A stretch of DNA of 64,000 bases from CATOSP01 sp965237775 (GCA_965237775.1 OZ250155.1:3472001-3536000), one strand, 5' to 3'. Numbered from the stretch's first letter, positions 15,707 through 24,799 are shown. Made by a program: numbers and translations. Notes: generated by a model not told the origin, from the sequence alone.

Positions 15707-16164
15707 CAGTCCCCTGTTGTGTCGGCTACGCCGGCGTGTTCGTGGTCAAACTCGTGGTCTTCGCATGCGACCCACCTGGAACCGTCCTCGTAGACCTCTT
15801 TCTTCCAGATGGGGACCGTTTCCTTGAGCCGGTCTACGGCATGGTGGCATGCGTAAAACGCTTCCTTCCGGTGGGGCGACGCTACGGCCACAACCAGGCT
15901 AATTTCTCCGATATCCACACGCCCAATGCGATGGGAAATCGCGACGTCTTCAATGCCAAACTCGGCAATCAACTGCTGGCGGACCTTTTCAAGTTCCTTG
16001 ATGGCCATCTCGTCGAAGGCTTCATATTCGAGGCTGATCACGCGCTTACCTTCGAAATTGTCCCGCGTCGTTCCCAGGAACGTTACGACCGCGCCGTTTG
16101 AGTCCCGGCGCACCTTCTCGGTGACTTTCTCCGGGTCAAGAGGGTCAAAGGTAAGCTCAATCAT
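15703..16164 (-). CDS. moaE: Molybdopterin synthase catalytic subunit MoaE
   Basis: A 153-residue protein that transfers sulfur from MoaD thiocarboxylate to precursor Z (cPMP) to make molybdopterin. Seen: GAVVTFLGTTRDNFEGKRVISLEYEAF, ISHRIGRVDIGEISLVVAVASPHRKEAF and the KETVPIWKKEVYEDGSRWV block that carries the active-site lysines. The start overlaps the moaD stop by ATGA, so translation is coupled. The tail past about residue 140 is acidic and not conserved. Confidence 0.93.
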   Translation of the reverse strand: MIELTFDPLDPEKVTEKVRRDSNGAVVTFLGTTRDNFEGKRVISLEYEAFDEMAIKELEKVRQQLIAEFGIEDVAISHRIGRVDIGEISLVVAVASPHRKEAFYACHHAVDRLKETVPIWKKEVYEDGSRWVACEDHEFDHEHAGVADTTGDC

Positions 16165-16412
16165 CGTGATCCTCCGCTAACCGGCGGGATGAGACACACG
16201 TCGTCACCCGGCCGGAGGACTTGCTCCGGCTCCGCGTATTCAGCGTTGACGGCAACTACGATCTTCACCTCCGGCGGCGCGAGACGGGGAAACCGTTGCC
16301 TGACACTGTCAGTCAAGTCGTTGACCGAAGCGCCTTCGGAAATCTCAACTGACGCGCTGCTCAAACCCGACCGCTCCCGGTAGAGGGCAAAGAATCGTAC
16401 GGTTACTTCCAT
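16161..16412 (-). CDS. moaD: Molybdopterin synthase sulfur carrier MoaD, with residues after the Gly-Gly
   Basis: Ubiquitin-like sulfur carrier of 83 residues from ATG 16412 (MEVTVRFFALYRERSG); the upstream 10 residues of the longer frame are not conserved. SVEISEGASVNDL, INxEYAEPEQVL-type region and DDVCLIPPVSGG are family signatures. The family normally ends at Gly-Gly, whose carboxylate is adenylated by MoeB; here two more codons, Ser-Arg, follow before TGA. The stop overlaps moaE. Either the tail is trimmed by a protease or the protein is not activated in the usual way. Confidence 0.9.
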   Translation of the reverse strand: MEVTVRFFALYRERSGLSSASVEISEGASVNDLTDSVRQRFPRLAPPEVKIVVAVNAEYAEPEQVLRPGDDVCLIPPVSGGSR

Positions 16413-16450
16413 GCGCCCATTATCGCATACGGCCGGAGGCAATTATAGGA

Positions 16451-18073
16451 TCATTCGATGTTCTGGGTCATGGGCTTGAACATGCAGCCTTCGACGAAGA
16501 TGTCGAAGAAATCAGGGATGGTTTCCAACTCCACGTGCTCGATGCGGCGGGCCATCTCCTCCGATCTCCGCCTCAACTCGCTGGACAGCAGCATCATGGT
16601 TGCCCCTTCCAGTGAAGCGTTTCCCACTTTGGCAATCTTGTCCAGAGGAATGTTGGCGATGAACCCGATATCTACGGCGCGCTTGACGTTCAGGTAGTTT
16701 GCGAACCCGCCGGCCAGATAAAGTCTCTCCACCTGATCGAAGTGAACGCCGTAGTTTCGCAGGAGGATGTATTGTCCGGCAAAGTTTGCCGACTTGGCCT
16801 GGGACAAGGCGCTGATATCTGCCCGTGAAATGGCCATTCCTTTGTCCGGCGCGAATACGAAATCCCGCGCTCCGTCCTCCAGCACCCCCAATTGGTTCAT
16901 CTGGCCGCTGTCCCTCAGGCCAGCCAGCAGGTCCACCAGTCCGGAGCCGCAGATGCCCTGAGCGTCGAACCCGCCGATGGTCTTGTAACTGACGCCACTT
17001 TCCCCGACTTCCACCGACTCAATCGCGCCCTCATACCCCGGCATCCCGTAGGACACCTGCCCACCCTCGAAGGCAGGACCGGCGGGGCAGGAAGCGGCGA
17101 TCATGCGGTGGCGATTGCCCACGACGACTTCGGTATTCGTCCCAACGTCCACCAGCATCACCACTTCCTCCGCATTTTCCATCCCCACCGTGAGCAGGCC
17201 GGCCACCACGTCGGCCCCCACGTGACTGCCTATTAACGCTCCTCCGTACACTTGAGCGCCAGGAAATACCCGGAGCCCCAATCCCTCCGCGCTACCGTGG
17301 AGCGCGGTCGTCTCCCTCAAACCCATCTCAAGATCGGTCTCTGTGGTGGACCGGTACGGCTTCTCTCCGATCGATTGGACGTCCAGACCAAAGAAGATGT
17401 CCCGCATGGTCGAGTTACCGACGACCACAACCTCGTAAATCAACCTCCGGTGGAAACCAAGTTGTCGAGCCAACTCTCCAATTTCAAAGTTGACCGCCGA
17501 GAGCATCACCTGCCGCAACTCACCAGAGGATGGACCGGCGTCGTATGAAATGCGGTGCATTACGTCACTCCCACCGAACCTCTGCGGGTTCTCGAAGGAG
17601 GGAGTGGCCAGAACACGCCCAGTCTCCAGGTCGACCAGGTTCATCGCGACCGTGGTGGTCCCTATGTCGATCGCGAGACCAAACATCCCGCCCTGGTATC
17701 GGTCGATCCGCCGGTCATTGAAGTAGACCGAGTCCCCGCCGCGGGTAACCGCGGGAGCAAGATGGTAGTCTAGGTGGACCGAGTCGGTGAGTATCCTGGG
17801 TTGACGCCGCAGCAAGGCGAATTCCACCGCCGCGTCGACGTCCACGATCCCGGCCTGACACGCCAGACGGTAGTCTCCGCTCAGGAAGTGTTCGCAATCA
17901 GCGGGTGGGGTAAGAGCTTCCATTCCCCGGCGGATTTCAACGATGCACTCGTGACAATCGCCGTTCCTGCCGCAGGAAGTGGGCACGCGAACCTTGAGAG
18001 CGTCGGCATAGTCGAAGATGGTGCGCCCGGGGACCAGGGCAAGCTCACGTCCGGCGTGGTAGAGGGGAGACAT
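16451..18073 (-). CDS. ASKHA corrinoid-activation protein with N-terminal 2Fe-2S ferredoxin domain (RACE/RamA-like, DUF4445)
   Basis: A 540-residue reductive activator that returns Co(II) corrinoid to Co(I) using ATP. Residues 1-95 form a plant-type 2Fe-2S ferredoxin (VPTSCGRNGDCHECIVEI, then RLACQ). The middle and C-terminal parts are an ASKHA ATPase: FGLAIDIGTTTVAMNLVDL, VVVGNSTMRDIFFG, VMLVDVGTNTEVVVG, CPAGPAFEGG and ICGSGLVDLLAGL, ending with the YLAGGFANYLNVKRAVDIG block. It heads a minus-strand group with a corrinoid protein, a MtaA-type and a homocysteine methyltransferase, which matches its job of rescuing oxidised cobalamin. Confidence 0.88.
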   Translation of the reverse strand: MSPLYHAGRELALVPGRTIFDYADALKVRVPTSCGRNGDCHECIVEIRRGMEALTPPADCEHFLSGDYRLACQAGIVDVDAAVEFALLRRQPRILTDSVHLDYHLAPAVTRGGDSVYFNDRRIDRYQGGMFGLAIDIGTTTVAMNLVDLETGRVLATPSFENPQRFGGSDVMHRISYDAGPSSGELRQVMLSAVNFEIGELARQLGFHRRLIYEVVVVGNSTMRDIFFGLDVQSIGEKPYRSTTETDLEMGLRETTALHGSAEGLGLRVFPGAQVYGGALIGSHVGADVVAGLLTVGMENAEEVVMLVDVGTNTEVVVGNRHRMIAASCPAGPAFEGGQVSYGMPGYEGAIESVEVGESGVSYKTIGGFDAQGICGSGLVDLLAGLRDSGQMNQLGVLEDGARDFVFAPDKGMAISRADISALSQAKSANFAGQYILLRNYGVHFDQVERLYLAGGFANYLNVKRAVDIGFIANIPLDKIAKVGNASLEGATMMLLSSELRRRSEEMARRIEHVELETIPDFFDIFVEGCMFKPMTQNIE

Positions 18074-18117
18074 GGGGCCATTCTAGCATGGGAGAGAGGG
18101 GATGCCCGGCGCCGGGT

Positions 18118-18360
18118 CTACACCTGCCAAGCTGAGCGGTAGTCCAAATCGCCGGTCCCGGTGCAGAAGGGGAGGTCGTTACTACCGGAGGTCTTCTTCT
18201 GGTTGCGGCATCCGAAGAGGGCCGTGCACCGGTCTTGGGCGTTGGCGTATGGGCACCGCCGCGTGGAGATGTCGTTGGCCGTGTCATTGATTGACCGGAA
18301 AATGGACTCCAGCCTGGCCATGCTTTCGCGGTAACGGTCGATGTCTATCTTCTGGTCCAT
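18118..18360 (-). CDS. Small Cys-rich protein in corrinoid cluster
   Basis: An 80-residue protein between the activator (44 bp) and the corrinoid protein (12 bp). The N-terminal half is helical (QKIDIDRYRESMARLESIFRS); the middle has Cys residues in RRCPYANAQDRCTALFGCRN, and a fourth Cys lies in PFCTGTGDLDYRSAW. Four spaced Cys suggest an Fe-S or zinc site. I do not recognise the family; tight packing in the cluster suggests an electron-transfer or accessory role in corrinoid methyl transfer. Confidence 0.7.
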   Translation of the reverse strand: MDQKIDIDRYRESMARLESIFRSINDTANDISTRRCPYANAQDRCTALFGCRNQKKTSGSNDLPFCTGTGDLDYRSAWQV

Positions 18361-18372
18361 GGCTACAGCCGC

Positions 18373-19131
18373 TCAGGTTGTCGGTACTCTATCAGCGTCC
18401 TTCGCCTCTTCCAACAACCGCGCGGCCAACTCCACACAGGCCATCGCGTCCTTGCCGTAGCCGTCGGACCCCATGTCGTCGGCGAATTCCTGGGTTAGGG
18501 GGGCGCCGCCGACCATGATCTTGACCTGATCGCGCATCCCGAACTCTTCAAATGCTTCGATTGTCTTACCCATGTTCGGCATGGTAGTGGTCAGCAATGC
18601 CGACATGCCCAGTAACTGGGCTCCGTGCTCCATGACGGCGTCCATGAACTCCTCCGGCTTGGTGTCTACGCCCAAGTCGTGGACGGTAAACCCCGTTCCC
18701 CGGAGCATCATGATGCAGAGATTCTTGCCGATGTCGTGAAGGTCTCCCTTGACGGTCCCCATGATCACGGTGCCAAGCGGCTCGATCCCGGATGCCGACA
18801 AGATTGGCTCGACGTGGGCCATGCCGGATTTCATTGCTCGCGCCGCCACCAACACCTCCGGGACGAAGATGATGTTGTCCCGGAACTTGATACCCACGAG
18901 GGCCATACCCGCGATCAATCCATCGTCAAGAATAGTATTCGCCTCGAATCCGGAATCGAGGGCCTGGACGGTCAAGCGGTCCACCTCGTGATGGTCGCCT
19001 ACGATGAGATGGTATGAAATCTGCTGCATCAGGGGATCGGCGTTCTCAAACAGCCCCCTAATGTGGCCCTTCTCAGAAGGGTTACTGATGAACTCAAGCT
19101 CAGATTCCAGACCTTCGTTAACTAACGGCAT
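18373..19131 (-). CDS. Corrinoid (B12)-binding methyl-carrier protein
   Basis: A 252-residue methyltransferase cognate corrinoid protein like MtaC/MtbC or the B12 module of MetH. The helical cap lies in residues 1-120; the Rossmann B12 domain has TVKGDLHDIGKNL (the D-x-H-x-x-G signature whose His ligates cobalt), then LGVDTKPEEFMDAV, LGMSALLTTTMPNM and IMVGGAPLTQEFADDMGSDGYGKDA. The carrier shuttles a methyl group between the partner methyltransferases encoded nearby and is re-reduced by the activator at 16451. Confidence 0.93.
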   Translation of the reverse strand: MPLVNEGLESELEFISNPSEKGHIRGLFENADPLMQQISYHLIVGDHHEVDRLTVQALDSGFEANTILDDGLIAGMALVGIKFRDNIIFVPEVLVAARAMKSGMAHVEPILSASGIEPLGTVIMGTVKGDLHDIGKNLCIMMLRGTGFTVHDLGVDTKPEEFMDAVMEHGAQLLGMSALLTTTMPNMGKTIEAFEEFGMRDQVKIMVGGAPLTQEFADDMGSDGYGKDAMACVELAARLLEEAKDADRVPTT

Positions 19132-19257
19132 TCAAAAAGACTCGCAATCGTGATTCCTATATTTCGGTAGCCACGTACAGTGTAGGCCACGGTCAGGTAG
19201 AAATTTTACCAGAAGCAGCCCGGCTACAGTGAGGTTCCCTTTGTGATGGCGGCATGG

Positions 19258-20295
19258 TCAGGGCGAGTTGTCTTCGCACCAGGCTTTCACCGCCCGGGGA
19301 ATCTCCATTAGGTTTTCCAACTTGGTCGCCAGGGGGACGGCGCACTCGGGAGCTACCATCTGCACCCCAGCGTCGAGGCAACGAAACACCTCTTGCCTCA
19401 CCTCTTCGGGTCCCCGCGCATAGAGAGTCTGCGGGTTGTTGATGTTGCCCACCAACCCGATCCTCCCGGAGACCGTATCCATCGCCGCCTGGGGGTCGTT
19501 CTTGGAATCGAAGTGAAACGAAGCCATTCCCGTTTGGGCGATGTAGTCCATACGGTCCAACGTGTTGCCGCAGATATGAAGGATAAGCGGCGCGGGTAGC
19601 CGTTCGGCCATTTCCTGGTGAATCTCCAGAAGAAACCTGCGGTAGTAGTCGCCGCTGACCAGGTCTCCCGTGGCATGATCGGGGAAGGTCAAAGCGTCGG
19701 CTCCGGCCGCGATCTGGGCTTCACCGAAGAGGACGGAGATCTCCTTGAGCCGGTGAAGGCAGCGCATCACCATATCGGGGTCGTCGACGGTCATTATGAG
19801 GAAACGCTCCACGCCAAACACATGGTAGGCCAGGGTCCACGGCCCCATGGTCTTCCCGATAACCGCCACGCGGTCGCCGAATTCAGACTTGAGCATCTCA
19901 ATGGACTTGATGATCGCCTGGCAATCGGGGTGCTCCAGGAACCCAGAAGGGACGCGGACGTCGTCGGGCCCGCTCCAGATTGGGTTCTGCATCCGCACCG
20001 TCGGCCAGTTGTCTTTGTCCTCCCATTGCATTTCGCAGCCAAGGGCGGACGACTCCTGGATGATGGTGAAGTAGGGCATCACCGCGTCGAAGCCCAGCTC
20101 CGTGTGACCGGTGGCCGCCAGCCTGGCCGCAAGTTCCGGCTCACGGCATGCCTGGGGGAACGGCGCGTCCACCAGGTCCATCAGCTCGACGGTGGCGACG
20201 TTGGTGGGGTTGGCCACCGGCGGCCGGTCCACCGCTTTCATGGCCAACGCGTTCATGACGCGCTCGCGGGGAGTCATCGTCTCAACGAATGGCAT
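19258..20295 (-). CDS. Uroporphyrinogen decarboxylase-family methyltransferase (MtaA/CmuA-like)
   Basis: A 345-residue URO-D fold protein. TMTPRERVMNALAMKAVDRPPV at the N-terminus, FPDHATGDLVSGDYYRRFLLEIHQ, ILHICGNTLDRMDYIAQTG (the H-x-C-G zinc ligand region) and GRIGLVGNINNPQTLYARG are typical of the MtaA/MtbA branch, which moves methyl groups between a corrinoid protein and a thiol such as coenzyme M or a pterin, and not of heme biosynthesis. GGGAGGAG precedes the ATG. The next gene upstream, 47 bp away, is the unknown 222-residue protein. Confidence 0.87.
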   Translation of the reverse strand: MPFVETMTPRERVMNALAMKAVDRPPVANPTNVATVELMDLVDAPFPQACREPELAARLAATGHTELGFDAVMPYFTIIQESSALGCEMQWEDKDNWPTVRMQNPIWSGPDDVRVPSGFLEHPDCQAIIKSIEMLKSEFGDRVAVIGKTMGPWTLAYHVFGVERFLIMTVDDPDMVMRCLHRLKEISVLFGEAQIAAGADALTFPDHATGDLVSGDYYRRFLLEIHQEMAERLPAPLILHICGNTLDRMDYIAQTGMASFHFDSKNDPQAAMDTVSGRIGLVGNINNPQTLYARGPEEVRQEVFRCLDAGVQMVAPECAVPLATKLENLMEIPRAVKAWCEDNSP

Positions 20296-20342
20296 TGTAA
20301 CTCCTCCCTTCCGGTATGATTACCCGGCCAGGGCCAGGATGA

Positions 20343-21011
20343 TCAAGTCGGGGTAAAACCCAGGGTGCCGGTGGTCATCTGACCGCGCAAGGCCTCGGCT
20401 TCCAGCATACCTTCGACGCTGCTCACGTTGCGGGAGTAAGGCAGCAGCAACCGGACCAGCTCGTCGTGGCGTTGGCCGCAAGGAAAGGCCACCTCCGTGT
20501 CACCCAACTTATCCATCTCTCCGTAACGTAGAAAACCCGCCACTATCATCCGCAACCTGGCCGGGACGTTCGGGGCGTCCCCGGCTGCGGAGACACGGTA
20601 CAAACAACGGCTATCAGACTCTTCAGCCTCCGCGGTAATGGTCAACCTGGTCCTGGTGTCCCGGATGGACATCTCTCCTTCAGGAGGTGAGTAATCGGGG
20701 CTCTTCCCAACGGCCTGAGCCAGCAGGAACTTTATCAATCGCTGGTGGAAAAAGCCGCAGGAGAACGCGACCTGGTTGTGGGAGCCGGGAACGGGGGAGA
20801 GGCCGCCCAGAGACACCAACTGGTCGCGAATGGCCTCGACCCTTTCTTGAACGCCTGGCTTTCCGCTAAAACTCCAGACCGTGAACACACCGTCCTTATT
20901 GTATATGCCGACACTAATGCTCTGGAAATGAGCGTCCATCGGCACCAGTTCCAGGCAGGAGCCGTAGCGTTCCAACACTTCCGCTACACGCAATGACGGG
21001 CGTGTCACCAT
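20343..21011 (-). CDS. Unknown protein of corrinoid cluster
   Basis: A 222-residue protein I cannot assign. It contains mixed alpha/beta sequence with two similar-looking halves, each with a hydrophobic-plus-Cys stretch: NQVAFSCGFFHQRLIKFLL and EVAFPCGQRHDELVRLLLPY. The repetition of [VA]AF-C-G-x3H-x2L-x2-LL suggests an internal duplication. No signal peptide or membrane helix. It lies between the MtaA-like and homocysteine methyltransferase genes, so a role in the same pathway is likely. Confidence 0.7.
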   Translation of the reverse strand: MVTRPSLRVAEVLERYGSCLELVPMDAHFQSISVGIYNKDGVFTVWSFSGKPGVQERVEAIRDQLVSLGGLSPVPGSHNQVAFSCGFFHQRLIKFLLAQAVGKSPDYSPPEGEMSIRDTRTRLTITAEAEESDSRCLYRVSAAGDAPNVPARLRMIVAGFLRYGEMDKLGDTEVAFPCGQRHDELVRLLLPYSRNVSSVEGMLEAEALRGQMTTGTLGFTPT

Positions 21012-21056
21012 TTCAACGACACCTTGTTCATGATCTGCCAGTCGGGCGGTCCGGTC

Positions 21057-21965
21057 TCACGCGGACCGGGAACCCGGTTTCATCGCGGAGACCAGCGCCC
21101 GAATGTGCTCCGGGCCAGTTCCGCAACATCCTCCAAGGATGTCTATCCCCATGTCCGCCAGAATTCCGAACCGGTCCACCATGTAGTCCGGTGACTCGGG
21201 ATAGACGATCTCGCCCCCCTGATAGGCTGGAATTCCGGCGTTGGAGTGGACCAGCAGCGGACCGTCCGTGGCTTGGCGCATCTCCCTGGCCAATTCGACC
21301 ATAACGTCGATGCCGTTTCCGCAGTTGGCTCCCGTAACGTCGGCGCCCGCTGCGGCCAACTCTTTGACGGCCCGTTCCGGGGTGACACCCATCATGGTGA
21401 AAAAGCCCCGTGGCCCCCGGTCAAACACCATGGTGGCCATGACCACCAGGGCCGTGTGCTCTTTCGCCGCCTCGACGGCCAACACCGCCTCTTCCACCGC
21501 GGACATGGTCTCGATAACCACACCGTCCGCGCCCCCCGCCTCCAAGGCTGTGACCTGCTCGACGAAGGCGTCCAGCATCTCCTCCCGGGTGACGGGACCG
21601 AGGGGTTCCAGGAACTCTCCGGTAGGTCCTACAGACCCTACTACGTACCGCCCCGCAATACGCTGGCTGCTGGCGTGCTGGGCCGCCAACTTATTGAACT
21701 CCTCCACCCGGCCGCCGAAGCCGTATTTCTTCAGCATGAACCGATTGGCTCCGAACGAGTTGGTCAACACCATCTCAGAGCCCGCGGCGAAGTAGTCCCG
21801 TGCCATTCCAAGCACTGTTTCGGGATGCGCCGAGTTGAACTCTTCAGGGCACCCGCCCGGCTCGAGACCGTGATCTTGCAGGTAAGTGCCGGTGGCCCCG
21901 TCGGAGATCAGCAGTTCTCCGGAAGCGAGTCGTTGCTTGAGCGACGGCGAGTTATCCTGGGTCAT
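21057..21965 (-). CDS. Homocysteine S-methyltransferase domain protein
   Basis: A 302-residue Hcy-binding TIM barrel that transfers a methyl group to homocysteine. Zinc ligands are visible as Cys in TGANCGNG and the Cys pair in LGGCCGTGPEHI; LISDGATGTYLQDHG, TNSFGANRF and SVGPTGEFLEPLG are family blocks. The length equals the Hcy module of MetH, which in full-length enzymes is fused to pterin- and B12-binding domains; here those are separate. ATG 21965 overlaps the upstream gene's stop (ATGA), so I prefer it to the GTG at 21974. Confidence 0.9.
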   Translation of the reverse strand: MTQDNSPSLKQRLASGELLISDGATGTYLQDHGLEPGGCPEEFNSAHPETVLGMARDYFAAGSEMVLTNSFGANRFMLKKYGFGGRVEEFNKLAAQHASSQRIAGRYVVGSVGPTGEFLEPLGPVTREEMLDAFVEQVTALEAGGADGVVIETMSAVEEAVLAVEAAKEHTALVVMATMVFDRGPRGFFTMMGVTPERAVKELAAAGADVTGANCGNGIDVMVELAREMRQATDGPLLVHSNAGIPAYQGGEIVYPESPDYMVDRFGILADMGIDILGGCCGTGPEHIRALVSAMKPGSRSA

Positions 21966-22303
21966 CGGACGCACCAGTGGTCAAGGGACCCGGGACGCGG
22001 GTCACGCTGTCCCGATTCGATCAAGTCGCGGATTCTGGCGACGAAGTCCGTGGGGAACTTCTTGTTGAACCTGTCGGCTATTCGCGCGGCGGCTTCCTCG
22101 GCAGACCCGCTTTCTTCCACGGGCTCGCCCCACTCCCAGGCCATCAGGTAGTCATCGGTACCTTGGCTGCCGTCGAACATGGCGATGGCGTCCACACCTT
22201 GCTGGAACCGGTCTTCCAATTGACTAGATACCTGACCTGATTCGCCCTGGACTTGGACCTGGACGGGAATTTCCTTCCAGTACAGAATTCGAGATATGAC
22301 CAA
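21962..22303 (-). CDS. 'Virulence factor' domain protein (PF13769-like)
   Basis: About 113 residues from a TTG at 22303 (LVISRILYWKEIPVQVQ), 4-bp overlap with the homocysteine methyltransferase. The ILYWKEIPVQVQV opening, RFQQGVDAIAMFDG and DDYLMAWEWG are typical of the small conserved domain named virulence factor in Pfam. Despite the name, it commonly lies beside homocysteine and corrinoid methyltransferase genes, so a role in methionine or one-carbon metabolism is more likely. ORF continuation to 22369 adds residues that are not conserved. No strong ribosome site before TTG. Confidence 0.72.
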   Translation of the reverse strand: MVISRILYWKEIPVQVQVQGESGQVSSQLEDRFQQGVDAIAMFDGSQGTDDYLMAWEWGEPVEESGSAEEAAARIADRFNKKFPTDFVARIRDLIESGQRDPRPGSLDHWCVR

Positions 22304-22439
22304 CTTGGGGCAGGCTCCGAATGATGTGACTGGCTCGAGTTTTGACGCCACCGCCTGCCAGGGAGGCAAACGGGTAGTGTCAAGATACCCTAAATCGGCT
22401 TGCCTGAAAAGGCCGATCCACCATCCGTACAGGGCCTTT

Positions 22440-23341
22440 TCATTCTCCGGTGGTGCCGGAGGTATAGGGAATTCCCAGCAGGGCGAAGGGTTCCGGGAGA
22501 TGGGCGGTGTGGCGGCGCAGGGCAGCGGCTACATTGGTATGCCCGGCCCGGCGCACCAGGGCGATGACCAGGTTGCGTAAGCCCGCCATCACCTGGGGTG
22601 CGGCCCCGGTCCTTACCTGAGAGCGGTCTTCGTCAAAGGTGACGTCCCGCACCCAGTGGACCCGGTTTTCTATCCCCCAGCGCCCACGAGAGACTTTCAA
22701 CAACCGCTCAGCTCCGGCGGCGGTGGCGGGCAGACTGGTGAGCGCATAACTTACCGTCACCTGGCTCCGCCCCTTCACCGTCCGCCGCCGCTCCAGCCGG
22801 CATACCTGCCGGAGATGCGGCCAAGCCTCCCCCACCGCTCCCGAACTCCCCGCATAGCCATTCAACTCCGGGTCCGACAAGGCCCAGAGTTCCCGCCGCT
22901 CCAGCCGTCCATGACGCTTCTTCCCCGGTCCATCCACCCACACCGTCAGGGTTGCCCCTCTCGCCCGCCACTCCCGCGCCTGCCACTGGGGAACCCTTGG
23001 CCTCTTCTCTCCCTCAGCTTCCAGTGGGGGAAAATGCCTCGGCCAAGTCCCGGTACAACGTGGGCTGGTTCTCCTTCACCGGCAACAGGTAATCCCCGCC
23101 GCCGTCCACAATCTGCTGGCACACTTCCCGCTGGGTCAGCAGGGCGTCCGCCACCACTACCCGGCCCGCCAACGGCGCCTGGTCCAATACTGCTTTGGCC
23201 GCCGCCAATTCCCGCCCCTTGCCCGGCGCGGCTACCTGGGTCAGCACCGCCCCGCTGCCGGCAGCATAGGCCGACACCAGATGCACTCCGGGTATCCCTT
23301 CCCCGTGAATCCCCCGCAGGGTCTTGCCGTCCAGGGACAGT
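22440..23341 (-). pseudogene. ISAs1-family transposase remnant (truncated, frameshifted)
   Basis: Reading 23341 to 22440 on the minus strand, the frame begins inside the gene with LSLDGKTLRGIHGEG, continues through VADALLTQREVCQQI and YLLPVKENQPTLYRDLAEAF, then shifts frame in the AAAA/TTTT run near 23028 and resumes as PQWQAREWRARGATLTVWV, RWGIENRVHWVRDVTFDED and GLRNLVIALVRRAG. These are ISAs1 (H-repeat) transposase blocks. The N-terminal third is missing because the IS4-like element begins at 23342. A possible outer end CAGGGCCTTTTCA lies at about 22431. No activity is expected. Confidence 0.85.
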
Positions 23342-24799
23342 CATGAGTCATCCCGGAGTTTAGGTAAAGGGCTAAAACTGGTATAAGAAAGGGGTTACAA
23401 AGGAAGACCCCTTCGGGTGGAATGGGAAGGTCAAACCACCAACCACCAGGAGGAGTCCTCTCTATGTTGCAGTATGGGGTGGGGCGGGAGCAAGGGCAGG
23501 ACGTTGCCAATTTGCTGCAATCGTTCATCGGACCGTTGGAACTATGGCTGGACCAACTGATCGACCGGCGTTTGGCACGCACGTTTTTCCTGAGCCTGGC
23601 GGCCATTGTGCGGTTGCGTCACTCACGGTCGGGACTACTTCTAAGTGAACTTGGGGCCCATGTCATCTCTCCCTGCCGTGCTCCGGCGGGGACCAAGCGG
23701 CTCAGCAATCTACCGCGCTCTCCCAAGTGGGGCCACACTCTCTTCGAGAGATTCCTCTGGTACCGGGCGGACCTAAGCCTGACCCAACTGGAGGAACAAG
23801 GTGAGAGGGCTCTGGCGATCTGGGATGAAAGCGTGTTGGAGAAGCCCGAAAGCATCGCCTTGGAGGGGCTATGTCCGGTGCGTTCTAGCAAAGCCGCCCG
23901 CCTCAAGCGCATTAAACCAGGCTTTTACAATCCCCCGGGAGGTCCGCCGGTATTCGTACCTGGACTAAAGTGGCTCACCGTCATGGTGGCGGGGATGCAG
24001 GGTCCTCCTGCCCTGGCCGCCATGCGCTGGTGGACCAGCCGGGGAAAGTTGGTCTCTGTCCGCCACGCCAACATTTCCTCCCTCCTTGCCCAATGCTTTG
24101 AAAAGTGGGGCCGCCGGGCGCTCCACTTGTGGGGCCGGGGGTTTGCCGGAGCTCCGTGGCTCAAGGAAGTCGCCGCACACCAACTACGTTTCGTTATGCG
24201 CTGGCCCTCTCGCTACTACCTCACCGACGCCAAGGGTAGTCGGAACGCTTGGAGAATTACCCAAGGCAAACGCTCTATAGAGCACCGTTTGCTTTGGGAC
24301 ATCAACCGGCGCGAGTTTCGCAAGACGGGCTCGTCTTCGCTCCGGTGCTCCACCCCCAAATGGAAGAACAGCTTTGGCTGATCGTTTCCCGGCCAGGGAA
24401 AGGACGCCGCCCTTGGTACCTGCTGACCAATGAGCCTATCGCCACTCCTGACGATGCCTGGACAATCGTATTAGCCTACGCCCGACGCTGGCAGGTGGAG
24501 ATGTGCTACCGCGCTTGCAAAACCGACCTGGCCATGGAAAGTCCCAGACTCTGGTATTGGCACAACCGCCTCAAGCTATTGCTCATGGTCAGTCTGGTCT
24601 ACTCTTTCCTTCTCTCCCTGTTGGACCCAACTTGCGAGACCTCGCTAGGGAGACTGCTGAGAAATTGGTGCCATAGAATTGGAAAACGGTTCCGTCAAGC
24701 CACGATACCGCTTTCTAGAATCAGGGCTGCCTTGAGTGCCCTTTGGCTAGCTCATCCCCCTCACGCGACATCTGTCCTCAAAATTCGGGATGACTCATG
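23342..24799 (+). mobile_element. IS4-like insertion sequence with terminal inverted repeats
   Basis: The left end CATGAGTCATCCCGGAGTTT (23342-23361) and the reverse complement of the right end (24780-24799), CATGAGTCATCCCGAATTTT, match at about 17 of 20 positions. The palindromic CATG at each tip could be part of the repeat or a 4-bp target duplication. Element length is about 1.46 kb. Left flank is a truncated ISAs1 transposase; right flank is the middle of an ABC permease first membrane segment, so the two flanks were not originally joined and a deletion or rearrangement happened here. Confidence 0.82.
23464..24799 (+). pseudogene. IS4-like DDE transposase, frameshifted
   Basis: Frame 1 from ATG 23464 (AGGAGGAG upstream) reads MLQYGVGREQGQDVANLL, ERALAIWDESVLEKPES with a likely catalytic Asp, HLWGRGFAGAPWLKEVA and then goes out of frame, stopping at 24381. 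The C-terminal half lies in another frame from about 24325: GLVFAPVLHPQMEEQLW, RPWYLLTNEPI and AYARRWQVEMCYRACKTDL, the region with the catalytic Glu and YREK-like residues. One frameshift near 24329 joins them; no classical slippery site is seen. The second frame has no stop before the right repeat and runs directly into the ABC permease, so a fusion could be made. Confidence 0.75.

Noticed and set aside
19618..20319. Plus-strand open frame antisense to the MtaA-like gene
   Set aside because: Shadow of a well-conserved gene.
22946..23344. A 132-codon frame in the ISAs1 remnant
   Set aside because: Out-of-frame shadow of the transposase; the real frames are assigned to the pseudogene.
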